A stretch of DNA of 64,000 nucleotides, taken from contig NZ_VYPZ01000006.1 of the NCBI RefSeq assembly GCF_008710155.1, positions 1 to 64,000 of the forward strand, read 5' to 3'. The position numbers and the translations under genes are program-made. Origin of the DNA: Sphingobium limneticum. Lineage in GTDB: Bacteria > Pseudomonadota > Alphaproteobacteria > Sphingomonadales > Sphingomonadaceae. Under the pieces are notes generated by a model. It worked only from the letters and a program-made list of their open reading frames with translations. It made no database searches and was not told where the DNA came from. Numbering within the stretch: position 1 is the stretch's first letter; each line of letters starts with the position of its first letter. This document shows, in pieces, positions 37,036-45,282 of this stretch.

Positions 37036-38247
37036 ATGACGTTTCAGCGCCGATCGGTTCTCGGCGGATTTGCAGCCCTTGCTACCCTGCCCATCATCCC
37101 TGCTCATGCCCGCCCGACACGGCGACAGCGTATCGGCGTGATCGGCGGCGGCATCATCGGTGCATCGGTTGCGACCCACCTCGCCAGGGCCGGGGCCGAT
37201 GTCATCCTGTTCGAAAAATCCCGGCCGGCTGCCGGTGCCACTGAAAAGTCGGTCGCCTGGATCAATCCGGTCGTGAATGACGACCATTATATGAAGCTGC
37301 GGCTCGAAAGCATGAATGCCTGGGCGCAGGATGACCGGGCCTATGGCATGAAGGCCATCTGGGGCGGATCGATCAGTTGGGCCTATGCCAACAAGAATGA
37401 TGCGCTGCGCGAGAAGGCTGCGCTACTGGAAACCACGAGCGACAAGCCCCGCATATTGAGCGAAGCGGACATCAGCAGGGCCAGCCCCGGAATATGGCCC
37501 GGCAAGGACGTGGCCTTCGCCTTTCAGACCGCGCGTGACGGCCATGTCGATCCCGTCTTCGCGACCCAGCGCTATCTGGCCGCCGCCAAACGATATGGCG
37601 CACGCATCCTCTACCCCTGCGAAGTGACGGCGATCCGGATCGAGGGCGGCGCGATCAAGGGCGTTACCACGACCAGGGGCGACTTCGACCTGGATCATCT
37701 GGTCAGCGTGACCGGCACCGATACGCCCCGCATCATGGCGCTCATGGATCGCAAGCTGGAGTTGGCCCATAAGCCCGGCCTAGTCGTACATACGGCGCCG
37801 CGACCGGTCACGACCAAGCTGGTCTATGAAGCGTCCAGCATTCTGGAGTTCAAGCAATATGCCGACGGACGCTACCTTACCAGCTTCACCAGCGGCCCGC
37901 CCCGTCTGCCACAGCATGCAGAGATATTGCAGCACCAGATGCCCTTCCCGGACGCCATGCTGGCGCAGCATCATGGCGAGATGCTGATCGCCAGGACTGC
38001 TGAATATATGCCCGCCATTGCTGGCGCTCAGCCTGTAAGGATATTGCTAGGATTCCGTCCCTATCCGCTCGATAATCGGCCGATTGCAGGCCCGGTACCC
38101 GGCGTGAAGGGCGCCTATGTCATCGTCACCCATAGCGGTATCACGCTGGCGCCGATCCTGGGGCGCTATGCCGCGCAGGAAATCGTCCAAGGCCGGGATG
38201 CCACCGTGCTCACGCCTTATCGACCGTCTCGATACATTGATGCTTAG
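37036..38247 (+). CDS. DAO-family FAD-dependent oxidoreductase with Tat signal
   Basis: This frame encodes 403 residues. The N-terminus FQRRSVLGGFAALAT is a twin-arginine export signal, so a folded, cofactor-loaded protein is sent to the periplasm. The FAD-binding Rossmann motif GVIGGGIIGASVATHLARAGADVILFE follows at about 33-60, and the C-terminal FRPYPLDNRPIAGPVPG segment is typical of the D-amino-acid oxidase/glycine oxidase superfamily. The substrate cannot be read from sequence; an amino acid or other amine is the family norm. It is divergent from the TonB receptor and likely co-regulated with the ester hydrolase set. Confidence 0.85.
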   Translation: MTFQRRSVLGGFAALATLPIIPAHARPTRRQRIGVIGGGIIGASVATHLARAGADVILFEKSRPAAGATEKSVAWINPVVNDDHYMKLRLESMNAWAQDDRAYGMKAIWGGSISWAYANKNDALREKAALLETTSDKPRILSEADISRASPGIWPGKDVAFAFQTARDGHVDPVFATQRYLAAAKRYGARILYPCEVTAIRIEGGAIKGVTTTRGDFDLDHLVSVTGTDTPRIMALMDRKLELAHKPGLVVHTAPRPVTTKLVYEASSILEFKQYADGRYLTSFTSGPPRLPQHAEILQHQMPFPDAMLAQHHGEMLIARTAEYMPAIAGAQPVRILLGFRPYPLDNRPIAGPVPGVKGAYVIVTHSGITLAPILGRYAAQEIVQGRDATVLTPYRPSRYIDA

Positions 38248-38368
38248 CGGACAGTTATTTTTTAGACTGGGGATGGCTCTTGTGTTTGTTCGATAACCGG
38301 GAGTGACCTACCGGTTCGCCACTGTCGATAGCATGAGATCGGGCACGTATGAGCCGTCATAGCTTTCG

Positions 38369-38494
38369 ATGTTCAATGGTCCGGACATGGACATATCAGA
38401 AGTCGAGGATGTCGCGGGTGCCATTGCCGATCGGACGCTGTTGCGGCATAGTTCCGATCGGCGGGCAGACCTTCTGAATGAAGGTTGGCCATGA
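38369..38494 (+). CDS. Short open frame overlapping the AlpA-like gene
   Basis: This is a 41-codon frame (MFNGPDMDISEVEDVAGAIA...) ending in a TGA that overlaps the ATG of the next gene. An internal ATG at 38387 is an alternative start. No clear ribosome site is seen, so it may be a leader or remnant rather than a protein. Upstream, 38248-38368 shows nothing recognisable. Confidence 0.3.
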   Translation: MFNGPDMDISEVEDVAGAIADRTLLRHSSDRRADLLNEGWP

Positions 38495-38763
38495 AATCAG
38501 ATTCGTTCGAAAATCAGCCCCCTCTCTCTGGTTTGGCTGATACCCAAGCCAGAGCCAGGAAGGATCGCAGAACCGATCGCCTCCTTAGAAAACCGGAGGT
38601 ATCGGCAAAGACCGGGATGTCCGTGTCCGCAATCTATCGACTCGAAATGGCTGGATGCTTTCCGCGCCGGCTTCAAATTGGTCTACGGGCAGTAGGCTGG
38701 TACGAGAGCGACATCGACGAGTTCATTGCCGATCCGCGAGGCTACCGCTCAGATAGCGGGTGA
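38491..38763 (+). CDS. AlpA-like helix-turn-helix regulator / excisionase
   Basis: This frame encodes 90 residues. The ATG at 38491 follows GAAGG at good spacing. The core LLRKPEVSAKTGMSVSAIYRLEMAGCFPRRLQIGLRAVGWYESDIDEFI is the AlpA/MerR-like winged helix typical of prophage and island regulators. AlpA of CP4-57 activates excision of its element. Here it is encoded next to the integrase and its 3' end overlaps the 3' end of the integrase gene by 41 bases on the opposite strand, so the two convergent transcripts could interfere. Confidence 0.85.
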   Translation: MKSDSFENQPPLSGLADTQARARKDRRTDRLLRKPEVSAKTGMSVSAIYRLEMAGCFPRRLQIGLRAVGWYESDIDEFIADPRGYRSDSG

Positions 38764-40054
38764 CCAACTCATCAGCCGGGAGAAGGCCGCGCGTCGTCAA
38801 ATCCGCCCATATCTGAATGAGTGCCCCCCGGGGTTTGCGGTATCGGGATCGATTGTAGGACCATTCCGAGGCCGAAACGCCGGGCGGCACATGTGCGAGA
38901 ACCATGTCGATCACCATCCGGTCACCGTCCCGTTCGAGCTCGGCTGCCCGTTCGTTCATGATGGTCGAGAATGACGATCTCCAACCATGAGGCACCATCA
39001 CGTTCTTGTAGCGGCCGCCGCCCATACGCTTGTAAACGCTACTCAAGGCCGCATCGGATATAGGCTCGCGCCATGATTTGGTGCTCGGAAACAGCAGTTC
39101 GAACCGGCCCGTAAGCGGATAGAGTGCTCGGAGAACCTCGACCGCCTGATGCGGCAGCGGCACGTCATGGCCAAAGGCAGCATTGCCTTTATCCTCGACA
39201 TCCAGCTTCATACGACTCGAGGGGATACGCCAGATAGGTGCGTTCGGGATAGAGTCGGGCTTATCCCAGTCTATGCCTTCGAACTCGCTCCAGAGCGCGG
39301 TACGCAGCACGCCTATCCTTACGAGGGTCAGGGCCAGAAGCCGGGAGGCCAGCTTGACGACCAGACTTGAGGTGGAACGATCTACGACATTCTGAAATTC
39401 GAGCAGTTCACCGACTTCGATAAGGGCGGGCTGTTTCGATCCCCGACGCGCAGGCTTGAGCGAATCCCTTATCTCGTCGATTTCGAGCATGATTGCTTGA
39501 TCGACAAGTCGCTCTCCCTTTGCTCTTTTGAAAACGCTCTTGATGTAGCCGCGAACACGCTTGGCGGTCTCGATCGATCCCCTCCCCTCGATCTTCCGCA
39601 GCGTCCGCAAAATGGCCGTGCTTTCGATCTGGCCGATCGGGAGATTGCCGAACTGCGGATACAGATCACGTTCAAACCTGTTGCGAACGCGCTTTGCATT
39701 TGAGAGCGACCATATCGGCTCCTGGTCAGCGAGCCACTCCTCCGCCACTTTCTTGAATGTCATTGTGGCAGCCTCGATGCGCGAGACTTTGGCTTTCTGC
39801 TTCTCCAGCGCTGGATCTTTGCCTTCCAGGACGAGCTTGCGCGCCTCACGGTGCGCCTCCCGCGCGGCAACGAGGCCCAGCTCAGGATATTTGCCAAGGG
39901 TGAGCGTCTTCTCCCTTGGCCCTACTCTATATCTGTATCGCCAGACTTTTCCTCCGGCTGGAGTGACGTGGAGAAACAGGCCTTGAGAATCAGCAAGCCG
40001 ATAGTCGGTTGCTTGAGGCTTGGCATTTTTAATTTCGATGATGGTAAGCGACAT
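38723..40054 (-). CDS. int: P4-type tyrosine integrase
   Basis: This frame encodes 443 residues. A DUF4102-type arm-binding domain (about 1-90, with LADSQGLFLHVTPAGGKVWRY and TLGKYPELGL) is followed by a core-binding domain (about 95-190) and the catalytic domain. Catalytic residues visible are R246 (VRIGVLR), H356 and R359 (HGWR), H388 (LAH) and Y400 (SYNRSRY). The usual RPGELR box reads RIGVLR, and the LAH-to-Tyr spacing is about two residues longer than common; all catalytic residues are nevertheless present. It sits downstream of tRNA-Ile2 in the same direction and should integrate the element at the tRNA 3' end. Confidence 0.93.
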   Translation of the reverse strand: MSLTIIEIKNAKPQATDYRLADSQGLFLHVTPAGGKVWRYRYRVGPREKTLTLGKYPELGLVAAREAHREARKLVLEGKDPALEKQKAKVSRIEAATMTFKKVAEEWLADQEPIWSLSNAKRVRNRFERDLYPQFGNLPIGQIESTAILRTLRKIEGRGSIETAKRVRGYIKSVFKRAKGERLVDQAIMLEIDEIRDSLKPARRGSKQPALIEVGELLEFQNVVDRSTSSLVVKLASRLLALTLVRIGVLRTALWSEFEGIDWDKPDSIPNAPIWRIPSSRMKLDVEDKGNAAFGHDVPLPHQAVEVLRALYPLTGRFELLFPSTKSWREPISDAALSSVYKRMGGGRYKNVMVPHGWRSSFSTIMNERAAELERDGDRMVIDMVLAHVPPGVSASEWSYNRSRYRKPRGALIQIWADLTTRGLLPADELVTRYLSGSLADRQ

Positions 40055-40060
40055 GAGATT

Positions 40061-40149
40061 ATGCCCTCAAATCGGCCCGCCATGCCCGCAAATATGCCCA
40101 CAGAATCACTGAACTATACTGGTCTGAAATGACCCGTTCTGATCTGAAA
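40061..40149. promoter_or_regulatory. Repeats upstream of the integrase gene; likely arm-type or operator sites
   Basis: CTGGTCTGAAA (40119-40129) and CTGATCTGAAA (40139-40149) are near-identical direct repeats spaced 20 bases apart, about two helical turns. ATGCCC occurs three times (40061, 40082, 40094). They lie between the integrase start and the tRNA, where integrase arm sites and the integrase promoter are expected. Confidence 0.45.
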
Positions 40150-40216
40150 GACACCCAATAAACCCCTGTCTAACAAGGATATTTTACTTTATTTGAGCTG
40201 TCTTGAAAAGTATATT

Positions 40217-40293
40217 TGGTGGGCCCGGCAGGACTTGAACCCGCAACCTATCCGTTATGAGCGGACAGCTCTAACCAATTGAGCTACAGGCCC
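40217..40293 (-). tRNA. tRNA-Ile2 (anticodon CAT), integration site
   Basis: The 77-base cloverleaf is complete: acceptor GGGCCTG/CGGGCCC (with one G-T pair), D arm GCTC...GAGC, anticodon arm GTCCG-CTCATAA-CGGAT, T arm GCGGG-TTCAAGT-CCTGC, and an encoded 3' CCA. The CAT anticodon with this body fits the isoleucine tRNA whose C34 is changed to lysidine, rather than elongator or initiator Met. The 3' half is the likely attachment core of the element. Confidence 0.9.
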
Positions 40294-40317
40294 CACTTGC
40301 GCTGCCGATAGGCAGCA

Positions 40318-41355
40318 TTAAGCCGCTTGGCAAGCCCGTGCGTGCATGGGAACCGCGGCAATGAATTGATCCAGCGTCGCGGCGGCCACGCCCCGACGCG
40401 CCAGATGTGCCAACACCCCATCCCACCAAGCATAAAAGGCCGTCCGGTCGCCTTCGTTACGGACATAAGGGGTGTGCCCCGGCTCCAGCGTCGGCGAATG
40501 GAAACTGAAGTTGAGGACCGGCACGCCCTCCTCGATCAAGGCATCGATCGCGGCGATCGCCTCATGAAGCGGCACGCCTTCGGGCGTCAGCGGGATGCGG
40601 CTCAGCATTCGCGCGCGCGACAATGCCCCCGCCAGCGGCCCCATCGCCTGCGCCGCGCGATAAAGCCGCTCACCGCCGCCACGCAGCAGGCCGGCAAAGG
40701 CGGTCGAAAGCGGCAATTCGATCAGCGATCGGCCCGGCCCCGCCCAATAGGGCAATTGCGGCAGGCCATGAAAATTCGGGCCATGCTGATGGCTATAGTC
40801 GAAGCGGCTGCGGACCGAACTGTCCAGCCGAAACCCCGCTTCCTCCAGCAGGCGCGCGCTGTTGGGACCGACGCCGTAGCGACCCGCGCGATAGGCGATC
40901 GGGCGACGACCGAACCGCTGTTCGATACGCACGCACAGCGCCTCCAGCTTGGCACGCTCCACCGCCTCGGGCAGAAAACCGACATAGCTGTTGGCGGCAT
41001 TGACCGCCTCCACATGCGGGGGGTTGACCCAGGGGTGGAGGTGCGCGCCGATATCGGCCGCGCCGTCGCTGGCCCATTGCGCCATCATCGCGGCGGCGGC
41101 ATCATCGTCGATCACCGGATAATCGGTGACATAGATAGGCCTGACCCCGGCGGCGGCGAAATAGGCCTGGCCGCGCGCCATGCCGGCCAGCGCGGTCACG
41201 CCGTGCCCCGCCCGGCTGAACGGCGCATCCCAGTCAAACTCCTCCTCGGTATCGACGAACAGCATGAAGCGTGTGCCGAAAGCCGGATCGAGGGCGATCA
41301 TATCCTGCGCCAGCGGTGGCTGGAGCAGATTGCCATCATGATGGGGAACAGTCAT
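40318..41355 (-). CDS. Polysaccharide deacetylase-like protein
   Basis: This frame encodes 345 residues with no signal peptide. The NodB-like opening RFMLFVDTEEEFDWD (Asp) and the metal-type DIGAHLHPWV motif (His-X-His) point to the polysaccharide deacetylase fold; a later NFSFHSPTLEPGH segment fits the family's C-terminal histidine region. The substrate is unknown, perhaps envelope glycan. It is encoded 42 bases after the sensor kinase gene on the same strand, so the two are probably one operon. Its stop lies close to the tRNA gene. Confidence 0.75.
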   Translation of the reverse strand: MTVPHHDGNLLQPPLAQDMIALDPAFGTRFMLFVDTEEEFDWDAPFSRAGHGVTALAGMARGQAYFAAAGVRPIYVTDYPVIDDDAAAAMMAQWASDGAADIGAHLHPWVNPPHVEAVNAANSYVGFLPEAVERAKLEALCVRIEQRFGRRPIAYRAGRYGVGPNSARLLEEAGFRLDSSVRSRFDYSHQHGPNFHGLPQLPYWAGPGRSLIELPLSTAFAGLLRGGGERLYRAAQAMGPLAGALSRARMLSRIPLTPEGVPLHEAIAAIDALIEEGVPVLNFSFHSPTLEPGHTPYVRNEGDRTAFYAWWDGVLAHLARRGVAAATLDQFIAAVPMHARACQAA

Positions 41356-41397
41356 GCCACATCCCTATCGTCCAATGGTTGCGATAGGGTTTCCCGA

Positions 41398-43155
41398 TCA
41401 ACCGTGGTCGGCCATCCCGCTCGCCGCCGCAACGGCAGGAATGGTGAGCAGCAGGCGCCCCGGTTCGATCGCAAGTCCCCCGCCGCTGGTCGCCGCCAGC
41501 CCGCGAATGAGGCGCAGCGAAAAGCCAAGCCCCAGCAGCGGCCCGTCAACCCAGTCTCCCGTGCCGTCATAGCCCGGATCGAGCAGTTGCGTTTCCTCCA
41601 TCCCGACCAGCGTGGTCGGCCGGTCAATGGCGAAGGCCACCCGCCCTGCCCCGCCATCGGGCTGGAACCAGCAGGCGCCAGTGACCGTCTCGGCCTGCGG
41701 CGTCACGGACAGGACGGTTCGCAGCAGATGCTGCACCATACGCTCACCCTGCACCGGATCGATCCGCACCTGCGGCAGGCCGGGCGCGATGGCGATGTCG
41801 ATTTCCGGCGCGCCCTGATCGCGGAAACGGGTCGCGACCTGCGTGACCAGCAATGCGGGATCGATCAGTTGCGGCATGGTCGCCCCGTCGCCGCGCGACA
41901 CGCGGGCGGCCAGATCCAGATCGTCGAATGCCGCCAGCAGATGCCGGGCATCGACTGCAATCTTGCCGGCCATGTCGCGATAGGCGACGCCGGCCGCGCC
42001 GAACAATTCCTGCTCGATAATCTCGGCAAAGCCCAGGATCGCGTTTAGCGGCGTGCGCAGTTCATGCACCAACTGCCGCAGCGAATCCGCCGACAGGCCG
42101 GCGATCGCCATGGCGGCGGGCCGTGGCTCGCTCGCCACCTCATGCAGGAAGGGACGGCGCGCCTGCCCCCGATAGCCCTGGAAGCGGCCGGAACGGTTAT
42201 CGAAGAAGGGCGTGGCCGATAGGCGCCATTCGCCCGACATAGCGCCGCCGACGATAGTGAATCGGCCATTCTGAAAAGCGCTGCGCCGTGCGAAGGCGCC
42301 GGCGACATGCGCGTCGGGGCCGCTATCCCCCTCCAGCGCGACATCGCCCAGATCCAGCCCGATCAGCGCCGCACGCGGCCCTTGGTCGATCCACAGGATC
42401 ACCCCTTCGGCGTCCGTCTCGAACGCGAAATGGCGCGGCGACGAGGTGGCGCTTATGTCGGAATTGGCGGCTTCGGGCGTCTTGCGATTGCTGGTGAATC
42501 GGGCGATCCGATCGACCAGATTGCGGATCTGCCCCTCTTCCCCCAACTGGGCACGCAGCGGCGTGACGTTGGAAGCGGCCGCAGGTACCGGTGGATCAAA
42601 TGGCGCTGGCCCAGGCACTGGCTGCAGACCCGCCTCCATCTCGGCGCTCAGGATCATGTCCGGATCGCCGACCATGTCGCGCCGCTCGGTGGACAGCACC
42701 AGATCATGCGCGCCAAATGCTTCCAACCCCTGCCGCGTAGCCGCCCCGATATCGCGCCGCCCCCGCAGCACGCCCCGCGCCGTCGGCGTCAGATGCGACA
42801 GCAGGTCGACCCAGGCCGTATCTGGCAATTGCGCACGCGCAGCGGCAGCAGCCGCGATCGACGGCCGGTCATTGGCGAAGAAGGCCATCAGGCTGGGCGA
42901 ACGCAACCGGCCGCCCAATTCCACGACCGTGGCGATTCGTTGCGTTTCAGTCAGTTGCGGCCGCAAGGCGGTCAGCCGGTCCAGCAAAGCGTCCCGTTCC
43001 GCCGCGTCCATCAGCACCCGGTCGGCCCGGTCGCGCTGCGCCAACAGATCGACGCATTGGCGCCACAACGTCACCGCGCCCAGCCCGCCGCGGTCGTCCG
43101 CTGCCAGAACTGTCTGCAAGAGATCGTTGAAACGCACGAAATTCCCCAAAATCAA
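41398..43155 (-). CDS. Sensor histidine kinase with degenerate ATP-binding domain
   Basis: This frame encodes 585 residues without membrane helices. A helical N-terminal region (about 1-200) is followed by a PAS-like domain (about 243-335) and an H-box with H364 (LVHELRTPLNAILGFAEII). In the C-terminal ATPase region the N-box reads RMVQHLLRTVLSVTP, without the usual Asn, and the G1 box (normally DXGXG) is DRPTTLVG. The G2 region LGLGFSLRLIRGLA is kept. It may dimerise and accept or relay phosphate but not bind ATP normally. The Lrp gene is divergent. Confidence 0.8.
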   Translation of the reverse strand: MILGNFVRFNDLLQTVLAADDRGGLGAVTLWRQCVDLLAQRDRADRVLMDAAERDALLDRLTALRPQLTETQRIATVVELGGRLRSPSLMAFFANDRPSIAAAAAARAQLPDTAWVDLLSHLTPTARGVLRGRRDIGAATRQGLEAFGAHDLVLSTERRDMVGDPDMILSAEMEAGLQPVPGPAPFDPPVPAAASNVTPLRAQLGEEGQIRNLVDRIARFTSNRKTPEAANSDISATSSPRHFAFETDAEGVILWIDQGPRAALIGLDLGDVALEGDSGPDAHVAGAFARRSAFQNGRFTIVGGAMSGEWRLSATPFFDNRSGRFQGYRGQARRPFLHEVASEPRPAAMAIAGLSADSLRQLVHELRTPLNAILGFAEIIEQELFGAAGVAYRDMAGKIAVDARHLLAAFDDLDLAARVSRGDGATMPQLIDPALLVTQVATRFRDQGAPEIDIAIAPGLPQVRIDPVQGERMVQHLLRTVLSVTPQAETVTGACWFQPDGGAGRVAFAIDRPTTLVGMEETQLLDPGYDGTGDWVDGPLLGLGFSLRLIRGLAATSGGGLAIEPGRLLLTIPAVAAASGMADHG

Positions 43156-43340
43156 ACGGGTTACAAGCTGGCAGCGCGCCTTGCGCCGACGCTACGCCCA
43201 CCACCGATAGGCGCTTAGGCGAAAAAGGAAAAGGCCCCCATCCCGCGAACGAAAGCGATCGTCGCATAGTGGGACAATTGCATTGCTCTGAAACATTATT
43301 ATGATGGGGTGCATAAACAGGACAGGAAATAAGCGAAATA

Positions 43341-43814
43341 ATGGCCGGCCCCAATATCGACGACATCGACATGCAGATCCTGGGCGAACTGCAACAGGAT
43401 GGCAGGATGACCAATGTGGAATTGGCCCGCAAGGTCGGCCTGACTGCACCGCCCTGCCTGCGCCGCGTCCGCGCGCTGGAGGAAGCCGGTGCGATCAAAT
43501 CCTATCATGCCGTCGTCGACCCGGCGATGCTGGGCTACACGATCACCGTCTTCGCCATGGTCAGCCTGAAAAGCCAGGCGGAAGCCGATCTGAAAGCCTT
43601 TCAGGACCATGTCGCATCGCTGCCCGAAGTGCGCGAATGTCACATGCTGAACGGCGAAATCGACTTCATCCTGAAGGTGGTCGCGCCGGACCTGCAAAGC
43701 TTCCAGCAATTTCTAACGTCGAAACTGACGCCTGCGCCCAATGTGGTCAGCGTCAAGACGTCGCTGACCATCCGCACGTCCAAGAACCTGCCCGGCGTTC
43801 CCCTGCCCGTCTGA
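43341..43814 (+). CDS. Lrp/AsnC-family transcription regulator
   Basis: This frame encodes 157 residues. The N-terminal helix-turn-helix DIDMQILGELQQDGRMTNVELARKVGLTAPPCLRRVRALEEAG and the C-terminal RAM ligand-binding domain (with MVSLKSQAEADLKAFQDHV and CHMLNGEIDFILKVVAPDLQSF) are complete and of normal length. Such proteins sense amino acids and often regulate their own and neighbouring genes. It is divergent from the kinase gene, with 185 bases between. The target is not evident. Confidence 0.92.
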   Translation: MAGPNIDDIDMQILGELQQDGRMTNVELARKVGLTAPPCLRRVRALEEAGAIKSYHAVVDPAMLGYTITVFAMVSLKSQAEADLKAFQDHVASLPEVRECHMLNGEIDFILKVVAPDLQSFQQFLTSKLTPAPNVVSVKTSLTIRTSKNLPGVPLPV

Positions 43815-43937
43815 ACAGACGGTCGGACCGACCACCATTCTCCGTTCGTTTCAAGCCTAGCCGAGAAACGAGAAGCTCGAAGCGAACGGATCAAGGCAAC
43901 GCCGCCGAAATCCAAACGAACCTGACCAGTCCGCCCG

Positions 43938-45185
43938 TCAGCCCGCCTTGCGGTTCTGATGCTCGGCCCACAGCGTCCAGAAGCCCGCAATCGCGGTCCA
44001 GTTGCCGGTCACCTGCGCCAATGTCGTTTGCGCATTGGCCAGGTCGCCCGACCGCGCCAGCGCCACGCCCAGACGGGCATTGGTGCGGCCGGCATCGACG
44101 CCGCCCTTGCTCAGCGCCAGCCGATATTGTTCGACCGCCTGCGGGAACTGGCTAAGCGAGAAATAGCTGTCCGCTACTGCCAGCGCGTCCTTGCCATTGC
44201 TGGATGTCGCCGCCTTCTTCGCTTGCGCAGGCAGGGCGCCTATTTCCTTCACCGCCTTGGGCGTCACGCTCTTGAGCAACTGGCTGGTCACGCTCTGCGT
44301 CGGCGTCAGCTTGCCGGCGCTGCGCCCGGCCTCGATGATCGCCTTGGCCTCGGCATAATAGCCTGACTTCTCGGCTGCCTGCGCATAATTCTGGTAATCG
44401 CGCTCACTCGCCATCGCGCCATTGGCCGCCTGCAAGCGGTAGAGGTCCAGCTGCAATTGCGGCTCCAGTTCGGCCGCCGCCTGATAATTGACCAGTGCGG
44501 AGCGCCATTGCTGATTGCCGTCCTGCTGGTTCAATCGATCGCGATAAAGCTGCCCAACCTCGGTCCAGTCGCCCGCCTGATAGGCCATGGAGATGGCGCG
44601 ATCGATCCACGCCAGCGGCACGGCCTGCCCGCTCGCCTTCTGCTGGGCGATCGCCGCCTGCACGAAGGGGCGCGCTTCCTTGGGCTTGTTACGGCGCAGG
44701 GCGATGTCGGCGCGCAACATGGTCGCATCGACGCCGTCATAACCCAGCGTCTTGGCATAATCGAGCTGCGCGGTCGCATCGTCATAATTGCCGACCATGT
44801 AGGACAGATAGCCCGCGACATAGCGCAACCGGGGGGCGTCGGTGTGTGGCACCGACGTCGTCTTGAACATGTCGGTCAGCGCGATGCGCTTCGCCTGCAC
44901 GTCGTTACGCTGTGCCGCCAGCTGGAAACGCAAACCGGCCGCAACATAGGATTCGAAATCATTGGTCGGGCTGAGTGCGGAAATCCGCGTGCCGGCGGTC
45001 GCCACGTCCCGCGCCTTGAGCGCGGCCTCGGCCGCCTGCACATTGGTACGGAAAGCGTCGGACATGGTAATCGGCGGACCGCTCACCACCGGCTGCTTCT
45101 TCGCCATGGCGGGGGTCGCGACCATCAGGGTCGCAGCCATCAGCGCCGCCATCGGCAGGCGGGAAATAAGGATATCGTTACGCAT
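43938..45185 (-). CDS. Exported TPR-like repeat protein, paralogue A
   Basis: This frame encodes 415 residues. The ATG at 45185 (MRNDILISRLPM) was preferred over an upstream ATG because it gives a proper signal peptide ending PAMA. The rest is helical and repeat-rich, with TPR-like pairs such as GNYDDATAQLDYAKTLG and QFPQAVEQYRLALSKGGVD. There is no catalytic motif. The next gene upstream is a clear paralogue with the same C-terminal pattern. The family is common in sphingomonads; the function is unknown. Confidence 0.75.
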   Translation of the reverse strand: MRNDILISRLPMAALMAATLMVATPAMAKKQPVVSGPPITMSDAFRTNVQAAEAALKARDVATAGTRISALSPTNDFESYVAAGLRFQLAAQRNDVQAKRIALTDMFKTTSVPHTDAPRLRYVAGYLSYMVGNYDDATAQLDYAKTLGYDGVDATMLRADIALRRNKPKEARPFVQAAIAQQKASGQAVPLAWIDRAISMAYQAGDWTEVGQLYRDRLNQQDGNQQWRSALVNYQAAAELEPQLQLDLYRLQAANGAMASERDYQNYAQAAEKSGYYAEAKAIIEAGRSAGKLTPTQSVTSQLLKSVTPKAVKEIGALPAQAKKAATSSNGKDALAVADSYFSLSQFPQAVEQYRLALSKGGVDAGRTNARLGVALARSGDLANAQTTLAQVTGNWTAIAGFWTLWAEHQNRKAG

Positions 45186-45282
45186 GGCCGACCCGGCCTC
45201 CCCCAAATAATATATCAGTGTCGAAACAGGAAAGCGGAGGCGCCATGGCTCCAAAGGGCCATGGCGCCTCCGCTAAGAAATA

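Larger units (their letters stand above)
1..40216. mobile_element. Right-hand part of an integrative conjugative element or conjugative genomic island
   Basis: A P4-type tyrosine integrase gene lies directly downstream of the 3' end of a tRNA-Ile2 gene and reads in the same direction, which is the standard layout of a tRNA-integrated element. Everything from the tRNA leftwards to the window edge is accessory in kind: recombination genes, catabolic and metal cargo, then an F-type conjugation operon. To the right are core genes such as gyrA, trpFBA, accD and folC. No relaxase, coupling protein or second attachment site is visible, so the element should continue beyond base 1. The broken TonB/TetR junction near 23.53 kb shows that the element is a mosaic. 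A less likely alternative is that the cargo is old chromosome lying between two separate insertions. Confidence 0.65.
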
